Source: Romboutsia timonensis (GTDB taxonomy: Bacteria > Bacillota > Clostridia > Peptostreptococcales > Peptostreptococcaceae). From it: DNA of 64,000 nucleotides. The notes under the pieces were generated by a model. The model made no database searches, was not told the DNA's origin, and worked only from the letters and a program-made list of their open reading frames with translations. The translations under genes were made by a program, and so were the position numbers. Positions 1 through 8,731 of the stretch are shown in pieces (position 1 is the stretch's first letter; every line of letters starts with the position of its first letter). The stretch is from the NCBI RefSeq assembly GCF_900106845.1, contig NZ_LT629850.1, forward strand, positions 178,747 to 242,746, given 5' to 3'.

Positions 1-29
1 TGTAGGTTCGATTCCTATCACCAGCTCCA
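1..29 (+). tRNA. tRNA-Thr(TGT), 3' end only (cut by window edge)
   Basis: These 29 bases are identical to the last 29 bases of the complete tRNA-Thr at 1002-1076 (variable region, T arm with GGTTCGATTCC, acceptor strand and encoded CCA). The rest of the gene lies left of the window. The same style of terminator hairpin follows both copies. Confidence 0.85.
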
Positions 30-31
30 AT

Positions 32-60
32 AAAGACTATACTTTTGTATAGTCTTTTTT
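32..60 (+). terminator. Rho-independent terminator after tRNA-Thr
   Basis: AAAGACTATAC, a short TTTT loop, then GTATAGTC followed by a T-run. Nearly the same hairpin stem is found after the second tRNA-Thr at 1077-1107. Confidence 0.9.
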
Positions 61-182
61 ACGTATAAGGTAGTTATGATATGAAATTTTTTATATAATG
101 AAATTGATGGAAATAATTAGATATAGAGATTTTATAAGTAAAAATGTTATAATATATATTATAAAGCTAAGGAGTTGTAATT

Positions 183-455
183 ATGGATAACAAAATATTA
201 GAAATATTATTAGATATGCAAAAAGAAATAAAAGATATGAAATCAGAAATGAAAGACATGAAATCAGAAATGAAAGATATGAAATCAGAAATGAAAGATA
301 TAAATACTAAAATTGACAGATTAGAATATAAAATGACTGATGGATTTGAAACTTTAGAATTATTAACTGAAAATAATACAAATGAATTAAATAAAGTTAA
401 GATAAAAGTATCTAAGTTAGAAAAAAGAGTAGCAGAATTTAATACAGTTAACTAA
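183..455 (+). CDS. small coiled-coil protein, function unknown
   Basis: Encodes 90 residues. An AAGGAG ribosome-binding site ends 8 bases before the ATG and a TATAAT box lies at 148-153. Residues 17-38 are three copies of the heptad MKDMKSE, encoded by a 21-bp tandem repeat (about 232-300), and the hydrophobic/charged pattern continues for most of the length, so a long parallel coiled coil is likely. No signal peptide or membrane segment is visible and no catalytic motif was recognised. The exact DNA repeat means copy number could change by slippage in whole heptads without breaking the frame. It stands alone between a tRNA terminator and the rnpB promoter. The function is unknown to me. Confidence 0.6.
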   Translation: MDNKILEILLDMQKEIKDMKSEMKDMKSEMKDMKSEMKDINTKIDRLEYKMTDGFETLELLTENNTNELNKVKIKVSKLEKRVAEFNTVN

Positions 456-519
456 ATTTTTAATAATTTATATTTTATAAAAATTACCTTATAGTTACTT
501 TAAAAACAAAAATTTACTT

Positions 520-548
520 TTGACACAATATAAATCTTATGTTAATAT
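520..548 (+). promoter_or_regulatory. rnpB promoter
   Basis: TTGACA at 520-525, a 17-base spacer and TAATAT at 543-548. This is a near-consensus vegetative promoter whose predicted start lies 10-20 bases before the first paired base of RNase P RNA. Confidence 0.8.
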
Positions 549-569
549 ATATATTGTCAATTAAATACT

Positions 570-905
570 AAGTAAGCCAGACAATCGCGGGTAGCATTTG
601 CTACGTGAGGAAAGTCGGAGCTCCATAGAGCAGGGTGCTAGGTAACGCCTAGTGGGAGTGATCCTAAGGAAAGTGCAACAGAAAATAACCGCCACTTATG
701 TGGTAAGGATGAAAAGGCGAGGTAAGAGCTCACCGTTTGCTAGGTGACTAGCAAAGCCGTGTAAACCCCACCTGGAGCAAGACCAAGATAGGGCTAAAAG
801 GATGTTGCTCGCATCCTCCGGTTGGTAGGTCGCTTGAGCTTATTGGTGACAATAAGCCTAGAAAGATGATTGTCAAATACAGAACTCCGCTTATAGACTT
901 GCTTA
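570..905 (+). ncRNA. rnpB: RNase P RNA (type A)
   Basis: The catalytic RNA of RNase P, which trims tRNA 5' leaders. Recognised by the conserved blocks GAGGAAAGTC, CAGGGTGC followed by GGTAACGCC, AAAGTGCAACAGAAA, GGTAAGAGCTCACCG, GGAGCAAGACCAA and the closing ACAGAA segment. The ends are set by pairing AAGTAAG (570-576) with CTTGCTT (899-905) as helix P1. No terminator separates it from tRNA-Asn 17 bases downstream, so rnpB and two tRNAs are probably one transcript, and RNase P would process the RNA that carries its own subunit. Confidence 0.9.
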
Positions 906-922
906 TATTTATTGATACAAAT

Positions 923-998
923 GGGAATATGGCTCAGTTGGTAGAGCAATTGACTGTTAATCAATGGGTCACAGGTTCGAGTCCTGTTATTCCCGCCA
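923..998 (+). tRNA. tRNA-Asn(GTT)
   Basis: 76 bases with the acceptor stem GGGAATA/TATTCCC, anticodon loop CTGTTAA (anticodon GTT), T loop TTCGAGT and an encoded CCA. It lies 17 bases after rnpB and 3 bases before tRNA-Thr. Confidence 0.95.
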
Positions 999-1001
999 TA
1001 T

Positions 1002-1076
1002 GCTGGTGTGGCTCAACGGTAGAGCAGCTGACTTGTAATCAGCAGGTTGTAGGTTCGATTCCTATCACCAGCTCCA
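1002..1076 (+). tRNA. tRNA-Thr(TGT)
   Basis: 75 bases with the acceptor stem GCTGGTG/CACCAGC, anticodon loop CTTGTAA (anticodon TGT), and an encoded CCA. Its 3' part is identical to the partial tRNA at the left edge of the window. Confidence 0.95.
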
Positions 1077-1107
1077 AAAAAGACTATACGAAAGTATAGT
1101 CTTTTTT
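1077..1107 (+). terminator. terminator of the rnpB-tRNA transcript
   Basis: AAAAGACTATAC, GAAA tetraloop, GTATAGTCTTTTTT. It ends the rnpB/tRNA-Asn/tRNA-Thr unit. Confidence 0.92.
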
Positions 1108-1180
1108 ATTTTTTTAGAATAAATATTTAATTATGTAATAAAATGGATATGGTATATAAATTATTATATAGGGGGAATTT

Positions 1181-2980
1181 ATGAAAAATATATTTAAAAG
1201 TGCATTATCATTAACAGTTGCAATAGGTTTAGCAGTTGTACCTATGGATTTATCCTGGGCAATATCAAATCAAGATACATATGTAGCTCTTGGAGATTCA
1301 ATATCAACAGGTAATGTACTACAAGATATTGAAAATAATTTATTTGTTAACAAAATAAAAAAAGAATATGAACTAGATTTAACTAATTTAGCTGTAGATG
1401 GTATAGATACTACTAAAATGTTAGCTCTTTTAAATTCTAATGATAAAAACGGAATAGCTTATAGAAAAGCTATAAGTGATGCAGAGTTAATAACTATATC
1501 TATAGGTGCTAACAACATACTTCAACCAATTATGAATATGGTTAAAGAAGAATTAAATTTAAGTTTAGATGTAACAGGGAAACAACTTCAACAAGCTATA
1601 AAAAATAATCCGGAAGTCTTATCTAAAATATTTATCAAATTACAAAGCGAAGAAGTAATGAAAAAATTAGGAGAGCAAAGTGCATTATTTGTTAATACAG
1701 AATTTCCTCAAATAATAAAAAATATAAAAGAATTAAATCCTAATACTGAAATCATGGTCCAAACAATATATAATCCATTCTGTGATGATCTGAACAAATA
1801 TTTTGCTTTAGCAAATGCTATTGATTCATATATTTCACCTATGAATGATGCTATAGAATACTATAGCAATATGGGATATGAGGTGGTAGATGTATATAAA
1901 GCATTTAGATTTAAAGAAAATTATTTACAAGTACCCCTTACAAATATGAATGAATTTGATCCACATCCAAATATAGCAGGTAATGAAGTTATATTTAATG
2001 AGCATAAAATAATATTAGATAACTTAGATAAAGAAGAAAATAAAATAGAAGTTAAAAAACTTGCTGGAAATGACAGATATGAAACTGCTATAAAAGTAAG
2101 CCAAGAAAGATTTAACAATGGAAAAGCTTCATCAGTTATATTAGTTGGAAAGGATGCTGTAGTAGATGGGTTAGCATCAGCACCTTTAGCAGTTAGTGAA
2201 GAAGCACCAATATTATTTGCAGACGTTAATTCTTTAAACGATGAAACAAAATAAGAAATAATAAGAGTTTTAGGTCAAAACTTTAATCAAAAAACTGTAT
2301 ATATAGTTGGTGGAGAATCAAAAATATCTAAAAATGTTGAGTTAATGTTAGATCAAACGGGAGTTAAAGTAGAAAGATTACATGGAGAAAATAGATATAT
2401 GACATCTATAGAAGTAGCTAAAAAATTAAATAGTAATTCAGAAAAAGCTTTTGTTGTAGGTGGTAATGGAGAAGTTGATGCTATGAGTATATCAGCAAAA
2501 GCAGCAGAACTTAAAGCACCAATAGTAGTCGTTGAAAAAGATAAGTTAAATGAAGAGGCAAAAGCTTTATTAGAAAATAAAGAAATATATATAATAGGTG
2601 GAGAAAGTTGTGTATCTGAAGTAGTAAAATTAGAATTAGATAAGTTAGATTTAAATAAATCTTCTGAAAGAGTTGCTGGTTTAGATAGAAAAGAAACTAA
2701 TGCAAAGGTAATAAGTAAATTCTATGAAAGTGAAGATGTTTTAGAATTATTTGTTGCAAAAGATGGATATGTTGGTGGAAAGGATAAGTTAGTAGATGCA
2801 TTAGCAGCAGCTCCACTAGCGGCAACTAAATTATCTCCAATATTATTAACAACTGATGGATTAAATGGACTTCAACAAGGTAGTGTAGAAGAATTAAATA
2901 ATGTTGAGAAAGTTACTCAGGTTGGAAACGGTATAAGTGAAAACACTATTCAATTAATACGTAATTTATTAGAAAAATAA
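1181..2980 (+). pseudogene. GDSL/SGNH esterase with CWB2 wall anchor, interrupted by a nonsense codon
   Basis: The frame starts at an ATG behind AGGGGGAA and encodes a signal peptide (1-27) and an SGNH hydrolase domain (about 30-285): GDS block I with Ser40, GANN at 109-112 as block III, and the DxH block V with Asp260 and His262. Three CWB2 modules follow from about residue 293. A TAA at 2252-2254 stops translation after residue 357, inside the first CWB2 module; reading continues in the same frame through 2980 with normal CWB2 sequence (VYIVGG, NRYMTS, DRKETN). Alignment to the SlpA-like protein at 18118 (EAEMLRVLG against K-stop-EIIRVLG) shows that one codon, probably Lys or Glu, became TAA. 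The truncated product would keep the esterase but lose most of its anchor and could be released. A sequencing error is possible. The natural substrate is unknown; O-acyl groups on wall polymers are an inference. Confidence 0.85.
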
Positions 2981-3000
2981 GTATAAATAAGGATATACAA

Positions 3001-3033
3001 AAAGGAAATCTCAAAGTAGAGGTTTCCTTTTTT
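3001..3033 (+). terminator. terminator after the esterase/CWB2 pseudogene
   Basis: GGAAATCTC, AAAGTA loop, GAGGTTTCC, then T6. A 9-bp stem with one G-T pair. Confidence 0.9.
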
Positions 3034-3680
3034 AATTACTTAATTATCAGAGGTTAAGTATAAATAAAAGAATTAAATGATTAAATTGATTACTTATAAT
3101 GGTAAATTCAATTTAATACTTTACTTTAATTTTATATAGAAATCAGAATAATATACAATGTAATGAATATCACCAGAACTGATATAAAAATATAAAATAG
3201 ATACGTATATGGTTTGTCTCTGATCCTAATCAATTTCATACAATATTGATTTTTACATATATCTATGATATATTAAAAAAGATTTTAGAAAAAATATCCA
3301 ATGGCATTGTAATATATTGATTATATATTACAATCTTATCAATGTATCTCATTATATAACTTAGAGTAGATATACTTTAATTTTAACTTTTAGATATATA
3401 TTAAATTTCTTAAAATATAAGAAGTATTTTCTAAATCCGTCTCTAAGATATATATAATAAATATGAAGCGAATAAAATTTAATAAGTATAAATACTATTT
3501 TTATACACATCATTTTATAAAATGGGTACATAAATTATATAGTATACGGATTAAAATGTAAATAAAAAATACTTTACTAAGAGTATTCATTGGAAATATG
3601 GTAGTTGGAGATATAAGTATCTAAAGTTTCAATTCATATTATACAATTTAAAATTATATAAATAAAAAAGGAGAACTATT
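3034..3680 (+). other. 647-bp AT-rich gap without a recognisable gene
   Basis: No frame of useful length with a ribosome-binding site, no RNA fold that I recognise and no clear repeat. The region is very AT-rich and rich in short A/T palindromes. It may be a decayed gene or the long leader of the glycosyltransferase pseudogene at 3681. Confidence 0.5.
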
Positions 3681-4640
3681 ATGGGAAAATTATCTGTGAT
3701 AATATCTGCATATAACGAAGAACAAAATATCGATAATATTTCATCTGTAGTATCCTCTCTATTATAGGACAACAATATTGAGTATGAAATAGTATTTGTA
3801 AATGATGGTTCAAGAGATAATACTTGGGAGGTAATATCTCAAAGATGTAATAAAAACCAAAATATTAAAGGTTTTAATTTTTCAAGAAACTTTGGTAAAG
3901 AAGCGGCTATTTTTGCAGGACTTACTTATGCTACTGGAGATTGTTGTGCTGTTATAGATGCAGATCTTCAACATCCACCAGAAACTCTAATTAAAATGTA
4001 TGAAAAATGGCAAGACGGATACGAAATAGTAGAAGGTGTAAAGGCTTCAAGAGGAAAAGAATCTTTTTTACATAAAGTGGCTGCAAAGAATTTTTATTCA
4101 TTAATAAGCAAAGCTACTAATATAGATATGTCTAGAGCTTCTGATTTTAAGTTATTAGATAGAAAAGCTGTAAATATACTTAGGTCAATGCCAGAAAAGC
4201 ATATATTCTTTAGAGCATTATCATCATGGGTTGGATTTAAGACAACATCAGTTGAATTCCATGTTCAAGAAAGGGAAGTTGGGGAATCTAAATGGTCTAC
4301 ATATTCTCTATTTAAGTATGCTATAACAAATATAACATCTTTTTCAACTGCACCTATGCAAATAGTTACTTTAACTGGAGTTATATTTTTAGTATTTTCA
4401 TTAATATTAGGTATTCAATCACTATATAAACAATTTATGGGACATGCCTTAGAAGGATTTACTACTGTTATATTATTATTACTTATAATAGGAAGTATTC
4501 TTATGTTAAGCTTAGGAATAATTGGATACTATATTTCTAAAATATATGAAGAAACTCAAAATAGACCAAGATTTATAGTTTCAGAAGCTGCAAACTATGA
4601 AGAGAAATTAAATAGAAAAGAAAATGTTAGAAGTGCATAA
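3681..4640 (+). pseudogene. GtrB-like polyprenyl-phosphate glycosyltransferase (GT2), nonsense codon at position 29
   Basis: The ATG sits behind AAAAAGGAG. The frame encodes a DPM1/GtrB-type enzyme, which moves a sugar from a nucleotide donor to undecaprenyl phosphate on the inner face of the membrane: N-terminal MGKLSVIIS, VNDGS, DADLQHPPE (metal-binding DxD region) and two C-terminal membrane helices ending with KIYEETQNRPRF. A TAG at 3765-3767 replaces what is Lys in the paralogue at 16527-17450 (SSLL-stop-DNN against SSLLKKEK). From residue about 105 onward the two paralogues are almost identical. Reinitiation at the Met at 3996 would give a protein without the nucleotide-binding half, so activity is unlikely. 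Followed by a Glucos_trans_II gene, its probable partner. Confidence 0.88.
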
Positions 4641-4836
4641 GATATTAGACCTGTATAACTAGTATAAAGAAGTTATACTTTATTTATTTTTGGAGTATTA
4701 AATGTTATAGTTAGTATTTCAAGTTAATATCTTTGTAGCTAAATTTTAAATATAAAAATTTAATAATTAAATATTAGATTAATATAAAATATACTAACAA
4801 GTAGACAAGTGAATATAGTCGGATTTAGGAGGCAAA

Positions 4837-6423
4837 ATGACAAAAAAATTTATATATGAAATGAAAGATTTTATAAAAAGTAAAAATGCGCTTTATTGCT
4901 TTATTTCATCGTTATTTTTTGGAGTGTTATCATATTTATATTTGTTTATGAATAATTTACATAACTGGGATAACATGTACAATACACCTGCAGGATATGG
5001 TGCAGGAACAAGTAGTGGAAGATGGTTTTTAAGTCTAATTGGAGAATTTGTACATAAGGTATGGGGAAAATATAATATTCCATTATTTAATGGAATTGTA
5101 GCTATAATTATATTAGGAGTTGCGTCTTGTATAATTGTTAAAATTTTTGACATAAAAAATAAATGGCTATGTGCTTTAATAGGAGGTATTACAGTAGTAT
5201 TTCCACCTATAGCTAGTACAATGATATATATATATACAGTTGGATACTATGGTTTAGCAATATTATTTGTTGCTCTTGGAGCTTTATTAGTAAAAGAACT
5301 TAGAATCTTAGGATTTATACTTGGTTCATTATTATTCTCATGTTCTTTAGGTATATACCAAGCATACTATCCACTATGTGCATCAATATTTATTTTAATA
5401 TTAATAAAGATGTGCATGGATTCAAAATCGGATATAAAAGAAATAATATTAACTGGTTTTAAGTTCTTATTTTCTTTAGCATTAGGATATATACTATATA
5501 AGTTCTTTTTACAATGTTGTCTACACCTATATAACATTGAATTAAGTCCATATCAAGGTATAGACAAAATGGGTAAAATAGATATTAGCTTAATACCATC
5601 ACAGATTAAAGATATATTTAAATCGATGATTACATTAACACGTGATAATTATAGATCTATAAGCATAACAAGAATAGTGCAAGTTTCGTTCTTATATATA
5701 TACATTATAAGCGCTATTATTATAATAATTAAATTTGTAAATAAAATATTGAATAAAGAATCAGCACTTAAAACTATATTATTATGTATATTTACTATAA
5801 TATTCCCAATAGCGGTTAACTTTATAGTAATAATGGTACCACAAGGTCATGTACATACTTTAATGCAAATGGCATTTGTTTGTATTTTCTATTTAGTAAT
5901 TTTACTAGTAGATAAAATAGATGTAAGTAATTTATCAGAAAATAAAATTAATATATTTGATAAATTTAAAATAAATAAAGTATTGTTATGCTCTACATTA
6001 GTAATAGTATTTACAGTTATAGTAAATTATGTATGGCAAACCAATGGAAATTATGTATCGTTATATTATAACAATAGACAGATAGAGAATTACTACGAAA
6101 GCTTATTCACAAGAGTAAAATCAATAGAAGGTTATAATCAAGATATGCCAATATATTTTGTTGGATCTGAAATAGATGATAGAACGTTTAGTCATGATTC
6201 ATGGAGTTACACACCATTTAAATATGGTGAAAATACATATCCAATAAATAGCTATTCTAGAGGTTCATATATAGCAAACTATTTAGGATATGCATATACA
6301 GAAATCACAAAAGATAGTGAAGAATACAAGCAATATCAAGATGAGATAGAGAAAATGGAAAGATATCCAAATGACAAATCAATAAAAATTATAGATAATA
6401 AAGTATTTGTTAGATTTGAATAA
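4837..6423 (+). CDS. multi-pass membrane glucosyltransferase, Glucos_trans_II family (PF14264)
   Basis: 528 residues behind TTAGGAGGC. About eleven hydrophobic helices, with the family's N-terminal extracytoplasmic loop motif NWDNMYNTP-GYG-SGRW at about residues 43-63, and a C-terminal soluble part (about 430-528) containing YFVGSEIDDRTF. Such GtrII-type enzymes take a sugar from a polyprenyl-phosphate donor made by GtrB and attach it to a surface polymer on the outside of the cell. Its GtrB neighbour at 3681 is broken; the paralogous GtrB at 16527 could supply the donor. Not split from 3681 by a clear terminator. The acceptor cannot be told from sequence. Family assignment is from the motif as I remember it. 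Confidence 0.75.
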   Translation: MTKKFIYEMKDFIKSKNALYCFISSLFFGVLSYLYLFMNNLHNWDNMYNTPAGYGAGTSSGRWFLSLIGEFVHKVWGKYNIPLFNGIVAIIILGVASCIIVKIFDIKNKWLCALIGGITVVFPPIASTMIYIYTVGYYGLAILFVALGALLVKELRILGFILGSLLFSCSLGIYQAYYPLCASIFILILIKMCMDSKSDIKEIILTGFKFLFSLALGYILYKFFLQCCLHLYNIELSPYQGIDKMGKIDISLIPSQIKDIFKSMITLTRDNYRSISITRIVQVSFLYIYIISAIIIIIKFVNKILNKESALKTILLCIFTIIFPIAVNFIVIMVPQGHVHTLMQMAFVCIFYLVILLVDKIDVSNLSENKINIFDKFKINKVLLCSTLVIVFTVIVNYVWQTNGNYVSLYYNNRQIENYYESLFTRVKSIEGYNQDMPIYFVGSEIDDRTFSHDSWSYTPFKYGENTYPINSYSRGSYIANYLGYAYTEITKDSEEYKQYQDEIEKMERYPNDKSIKIIDNKVFVRFE

Positions 6424-6479
6424 TTGATAAAATTAATAATAAATTTATTAAGATAGCTATAAAGCAAACTATTATAAAT

Positions 6480-6517
6480 AAAAATATTCCAGTAGATAAT
6501 TTTACTGGGATATTTTT
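6480..6517 (+). terminator. terminator after the membrane glucosyltransferase
   Basis: AAAATATTCCAGTA, loop, TTACTGGGATATTTTT: a stem of about 12 bp with a T-run. Confidence 0.85.
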
Positions 6518-6605
6518 GATTTACAATTAAATATGAGTTAAATTGAATAAAAATGCATAATATGTTATATTTAAAAGATAATCATAAAATAGAGGAGAAA
6601 AAACT

Positions 6606-7472
6606 ATGACAGTAAAAAAAGCTATCATACCAGCAGCTGGATTAGGAACAAGGTTTTTACCAGCAACTAAATCACAACCAAAAGAAATGCTTCCAATAGT
6701 AGACAAACCAACATTACAATATATAATAGAAGAAGCTATAGAGTCAGGAATAGAAGAAATACTTATCATAACAGGAAGAAATAAAAAATCAATAGAAGAT
6801 CATTTTGATAAATCCGTAGAATTAGAATTAGAATTAGAGCAAAAAGGAAAAGATGAAATGTTAGAAATGGTAAGAAATATATCTAACATGGTAAATATCC
6901 ACTATATAAGACAAAAAGAGCCAAAAGGACTTGGACATGCAATACATTGTGCAAAAAGCTTTATAGGAAATGAACCTTTTGCAGTTTTATTAGGAGATGA
7001 CATCGTTGACTGTGAAACTCCTTGCTTAAAGCAATTAATAAATGCTTATGATGAATATAAAACAAGTATATTAGGAGTTCAAGAAGTAGCTAAGGAAGAC
7101 ACTTGTAAGTACGGAATATTAGATGTAAAACATATAGAAGATAGAGTATACAAAGTAAAAGATATGGTAGAAAAACCATCTGTAGAAGAAGCACCATCAA
7201 ACGTAGCTATACTTGGAAGATATATAATAACTCCAGCAATATTTAATATATTAGAAAATCAAGAACCAGGAAAAGGTGGAGAAATACAGTTAACTGATGC
7301 CCTAAAAACTTTAGGAAAGCAAGAAGCAATATATGCATACAACTTTGAAGGAAGAAGATATGATGTAGGGGATAAGTTAGGATTTTTAGAAGCCACAATA
7401 GACTTTGCTTTAAAAAGAGACAACCTAAGAGATGACTTACTAAATTATATGAGAAAAATTATAGAAAGGTAG
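6606..7472 (+). CDS. galU: UTP-glucose-1-phosphate uridylyltransferase
   Basis: 288 residues, the usual GalU length; the start has AGAGGAG upstream. Makes UDP-glucose from UTP and glucose 1-phosphate in the cytoplasm. Visible motifs are the nucleotide-binding loop AAGLGTRFLPATK (10-22), EMLPIVDKP (28-35), LGDD and EKP in the active site and the C-terminal GRRYDVGDKLGF. The galE gene starts 7 bases downstream, so the two are co-transcribed. Its product feeds GalE, the UDP-glucose dehydrogenase at 60647 and the gtr-type transferases in the window. Confidence 0.96.
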   Translation: MTVKKAIIPAAGLGTRFLPATKSQPKEMLPIVDKPTLQYIIEEAIESGIEEILIITGRNKKSIEDHFDKSVELELELEQKGKDEMLEMVRNISNMVNIHYIRQKEPKGLGHAIHCAKSFIGNEPFAVLLGDDIVDCETPCLKQLINAYDEYKTSILGVQEVAKEDTCKYGILDVKHIEDRVYKVKDMVEKPSVEEAPSNVAILGRYIITPAIFNILENQEPGKGGEIQLTDALKTLGKQEAIYAYNFEGRRYDVGDKLGFLEATIDFALKRDNLRDDLLNYMRKIIER

Positions 7473-7479
7473 TGATGCA

Positions 7480-8493
7480 ATGGCGGTTTTAGTAACTGGT
7501 GGAGCAGGGTATATAGGAAGTCATACATCTATAGAGCTTTTAGAAGAGGGATATGATGTAGTAATAGTGGACAACTTATGCAATAGTGACAAGATAGTAT
7601 TAGAGAGAATAAAAGAGTTATCAGGAAAGACTCCTAAATTCTATGAAATAGATATAACAGATAAAGAAAAAATGGAAGTTGTATTTAAAGAAAATGAAAT
7701 AGATTCAATAATACACTTTGCAGCACTTAAGGCTGTTGGAGAATCAGTTTCAATGCCAATGGAATACTATTCAAATAATATAGGGAGTACATTAGTATTA
7801 TTTGAGCTTATGAAAAAATACAATGTAAAAAACTTTGTATTTAGTTCATCAGCTACAGTATATGGAGATCCTGAGACATTACCAATAGTAGAGGATTCTT
7901 CATTATCAGTTACAAACCCTTATGGAAGAACTAAGCTTATAGTAGAAGATATGCTAAGAGATATATGTTTTGCAGATAAAAGTTTAAATGTAGCAATACT
8001 TAGATATTTTAATCCAATAGGTGCACATAAGAGTGGTAGAATAGGTGAAGATCCAAATGGAATACCTAATAATATAATGCCATATATAACTAAGGTTGCA
8101 GTAGGTCAGCTTCCATACTTGAATGTATTTGGAGATGATTATGATACTGCTGATGGAACTGGCATAAGAGATTATATACATGTAGTTGACTTAGCTAATG
8201 GTCATGTTAAGGCATTAGAAAAGTTATCAGAAAATCCAGGGCTAGTTACATATAATTTAGGAACAGGTAAAGGATACAGTGTGTTACAGTTAGTTAATGC
8301 ATTTTCAAAGGCTAGTGGAAAAGAAATACAATATAAAATAACTGAAAGAAGACCAGGGGATATAGCAGCTTGTTATGCAGATCCAACAAAGGCAGAAAAA
8401 GAACTTGGTTGGAAAGCTAAGTATGGAATAGATGAAATGTGTGAAGATTCATGGAGATGGCAAAGCCAAAACCCTAATGGATATAAGAAATAG
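7480..8493 (+). CDS. galE: UDP-glucose 4-epimerase
   Basis: 337 residues. Interconverts UDP-glucose and UDP-galactose with bound NAD. N-terminal Rossmann motif GGAGYIGSH (7-15), catalytic Ser region FSSSATVYG (121-129) and the Tyr-Lys pair in NPYGRTK (Tyr148, Lys152); the C-terminal RRPGD is typical of GalE. The AAGGTAGTG stretch at the galU stop serves as its ribosome-binding site. Second gene of a galU-galE operon closed by a terminator. Confidence 0.96.
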   Translation: MAVLVTGGAGYIGSHTSIELLEEGYDVVIVDNLCNSDKIVLERIKELSGKTPKFYEIDITDKEKMEVVFKENEIDSIIHFAALKAVGESVSMPMEYYSNNIGSTLVLFELMKKYNVKNFVFSSSATVYGDPETLPIVEDSSLSVTNPYGRTKLIVEDMLRDICFADKSLNVAILRYFNPIGAHKSGRIGEDPNGIPNNIMPYITKVAVGQLPYLNVFGDDYDTADGTGIRDYIHVVDLANGHVKALEKLSENPGLVTYNLGTGKGYSVLQLVNAFSKASGKEIQYKITERRPGDIAACYADPTKAEKELGWKAKYGIDEMCEDSWRWQSQNPNGYKK

Positions 8494-8521
8494 AGAGAGC
8501 TTAAATTGAGCTCTTTTTTTA
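8493..8521 (+). terminator. galU-galE terminator
   Basis: AGAGAGCT, TAAATTG loop, AGCTCTTTTTTT; it overlaps the galE stop. Confidence 0.88.
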
Positions 8522-8731
8522 TTTATAAAAAACTTATAAAAAATAAAGATAAAGGTATAAATTAAGCTAATTATATCAATAATCTAATTAGTATATTGTG
8601 ATAGTTACCTTGTTAAAATATTAAAATTATTATATCTAGTTTTTTATTATAAAATATATTTTTTATAATTTTGCGTTTTAAATAATTATATTTAACTAAC
8701 AAAATTACTTAACTATAAAAATTAAAATGGG

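Noticed and set aside
866..1099. 77-codon open frame over the end of rnpB and both tRNAs
   Set aside because: It is fully inside structured RNA genes and has no ribosome-binding site.
3034..3680. Decayed GtrA gene between the pseudogenes
   Set aside because: I looked for GtrA-like stretches in all frames but found no convincing similarity, only short hydrophobic runs expected from AT-rich DNA.
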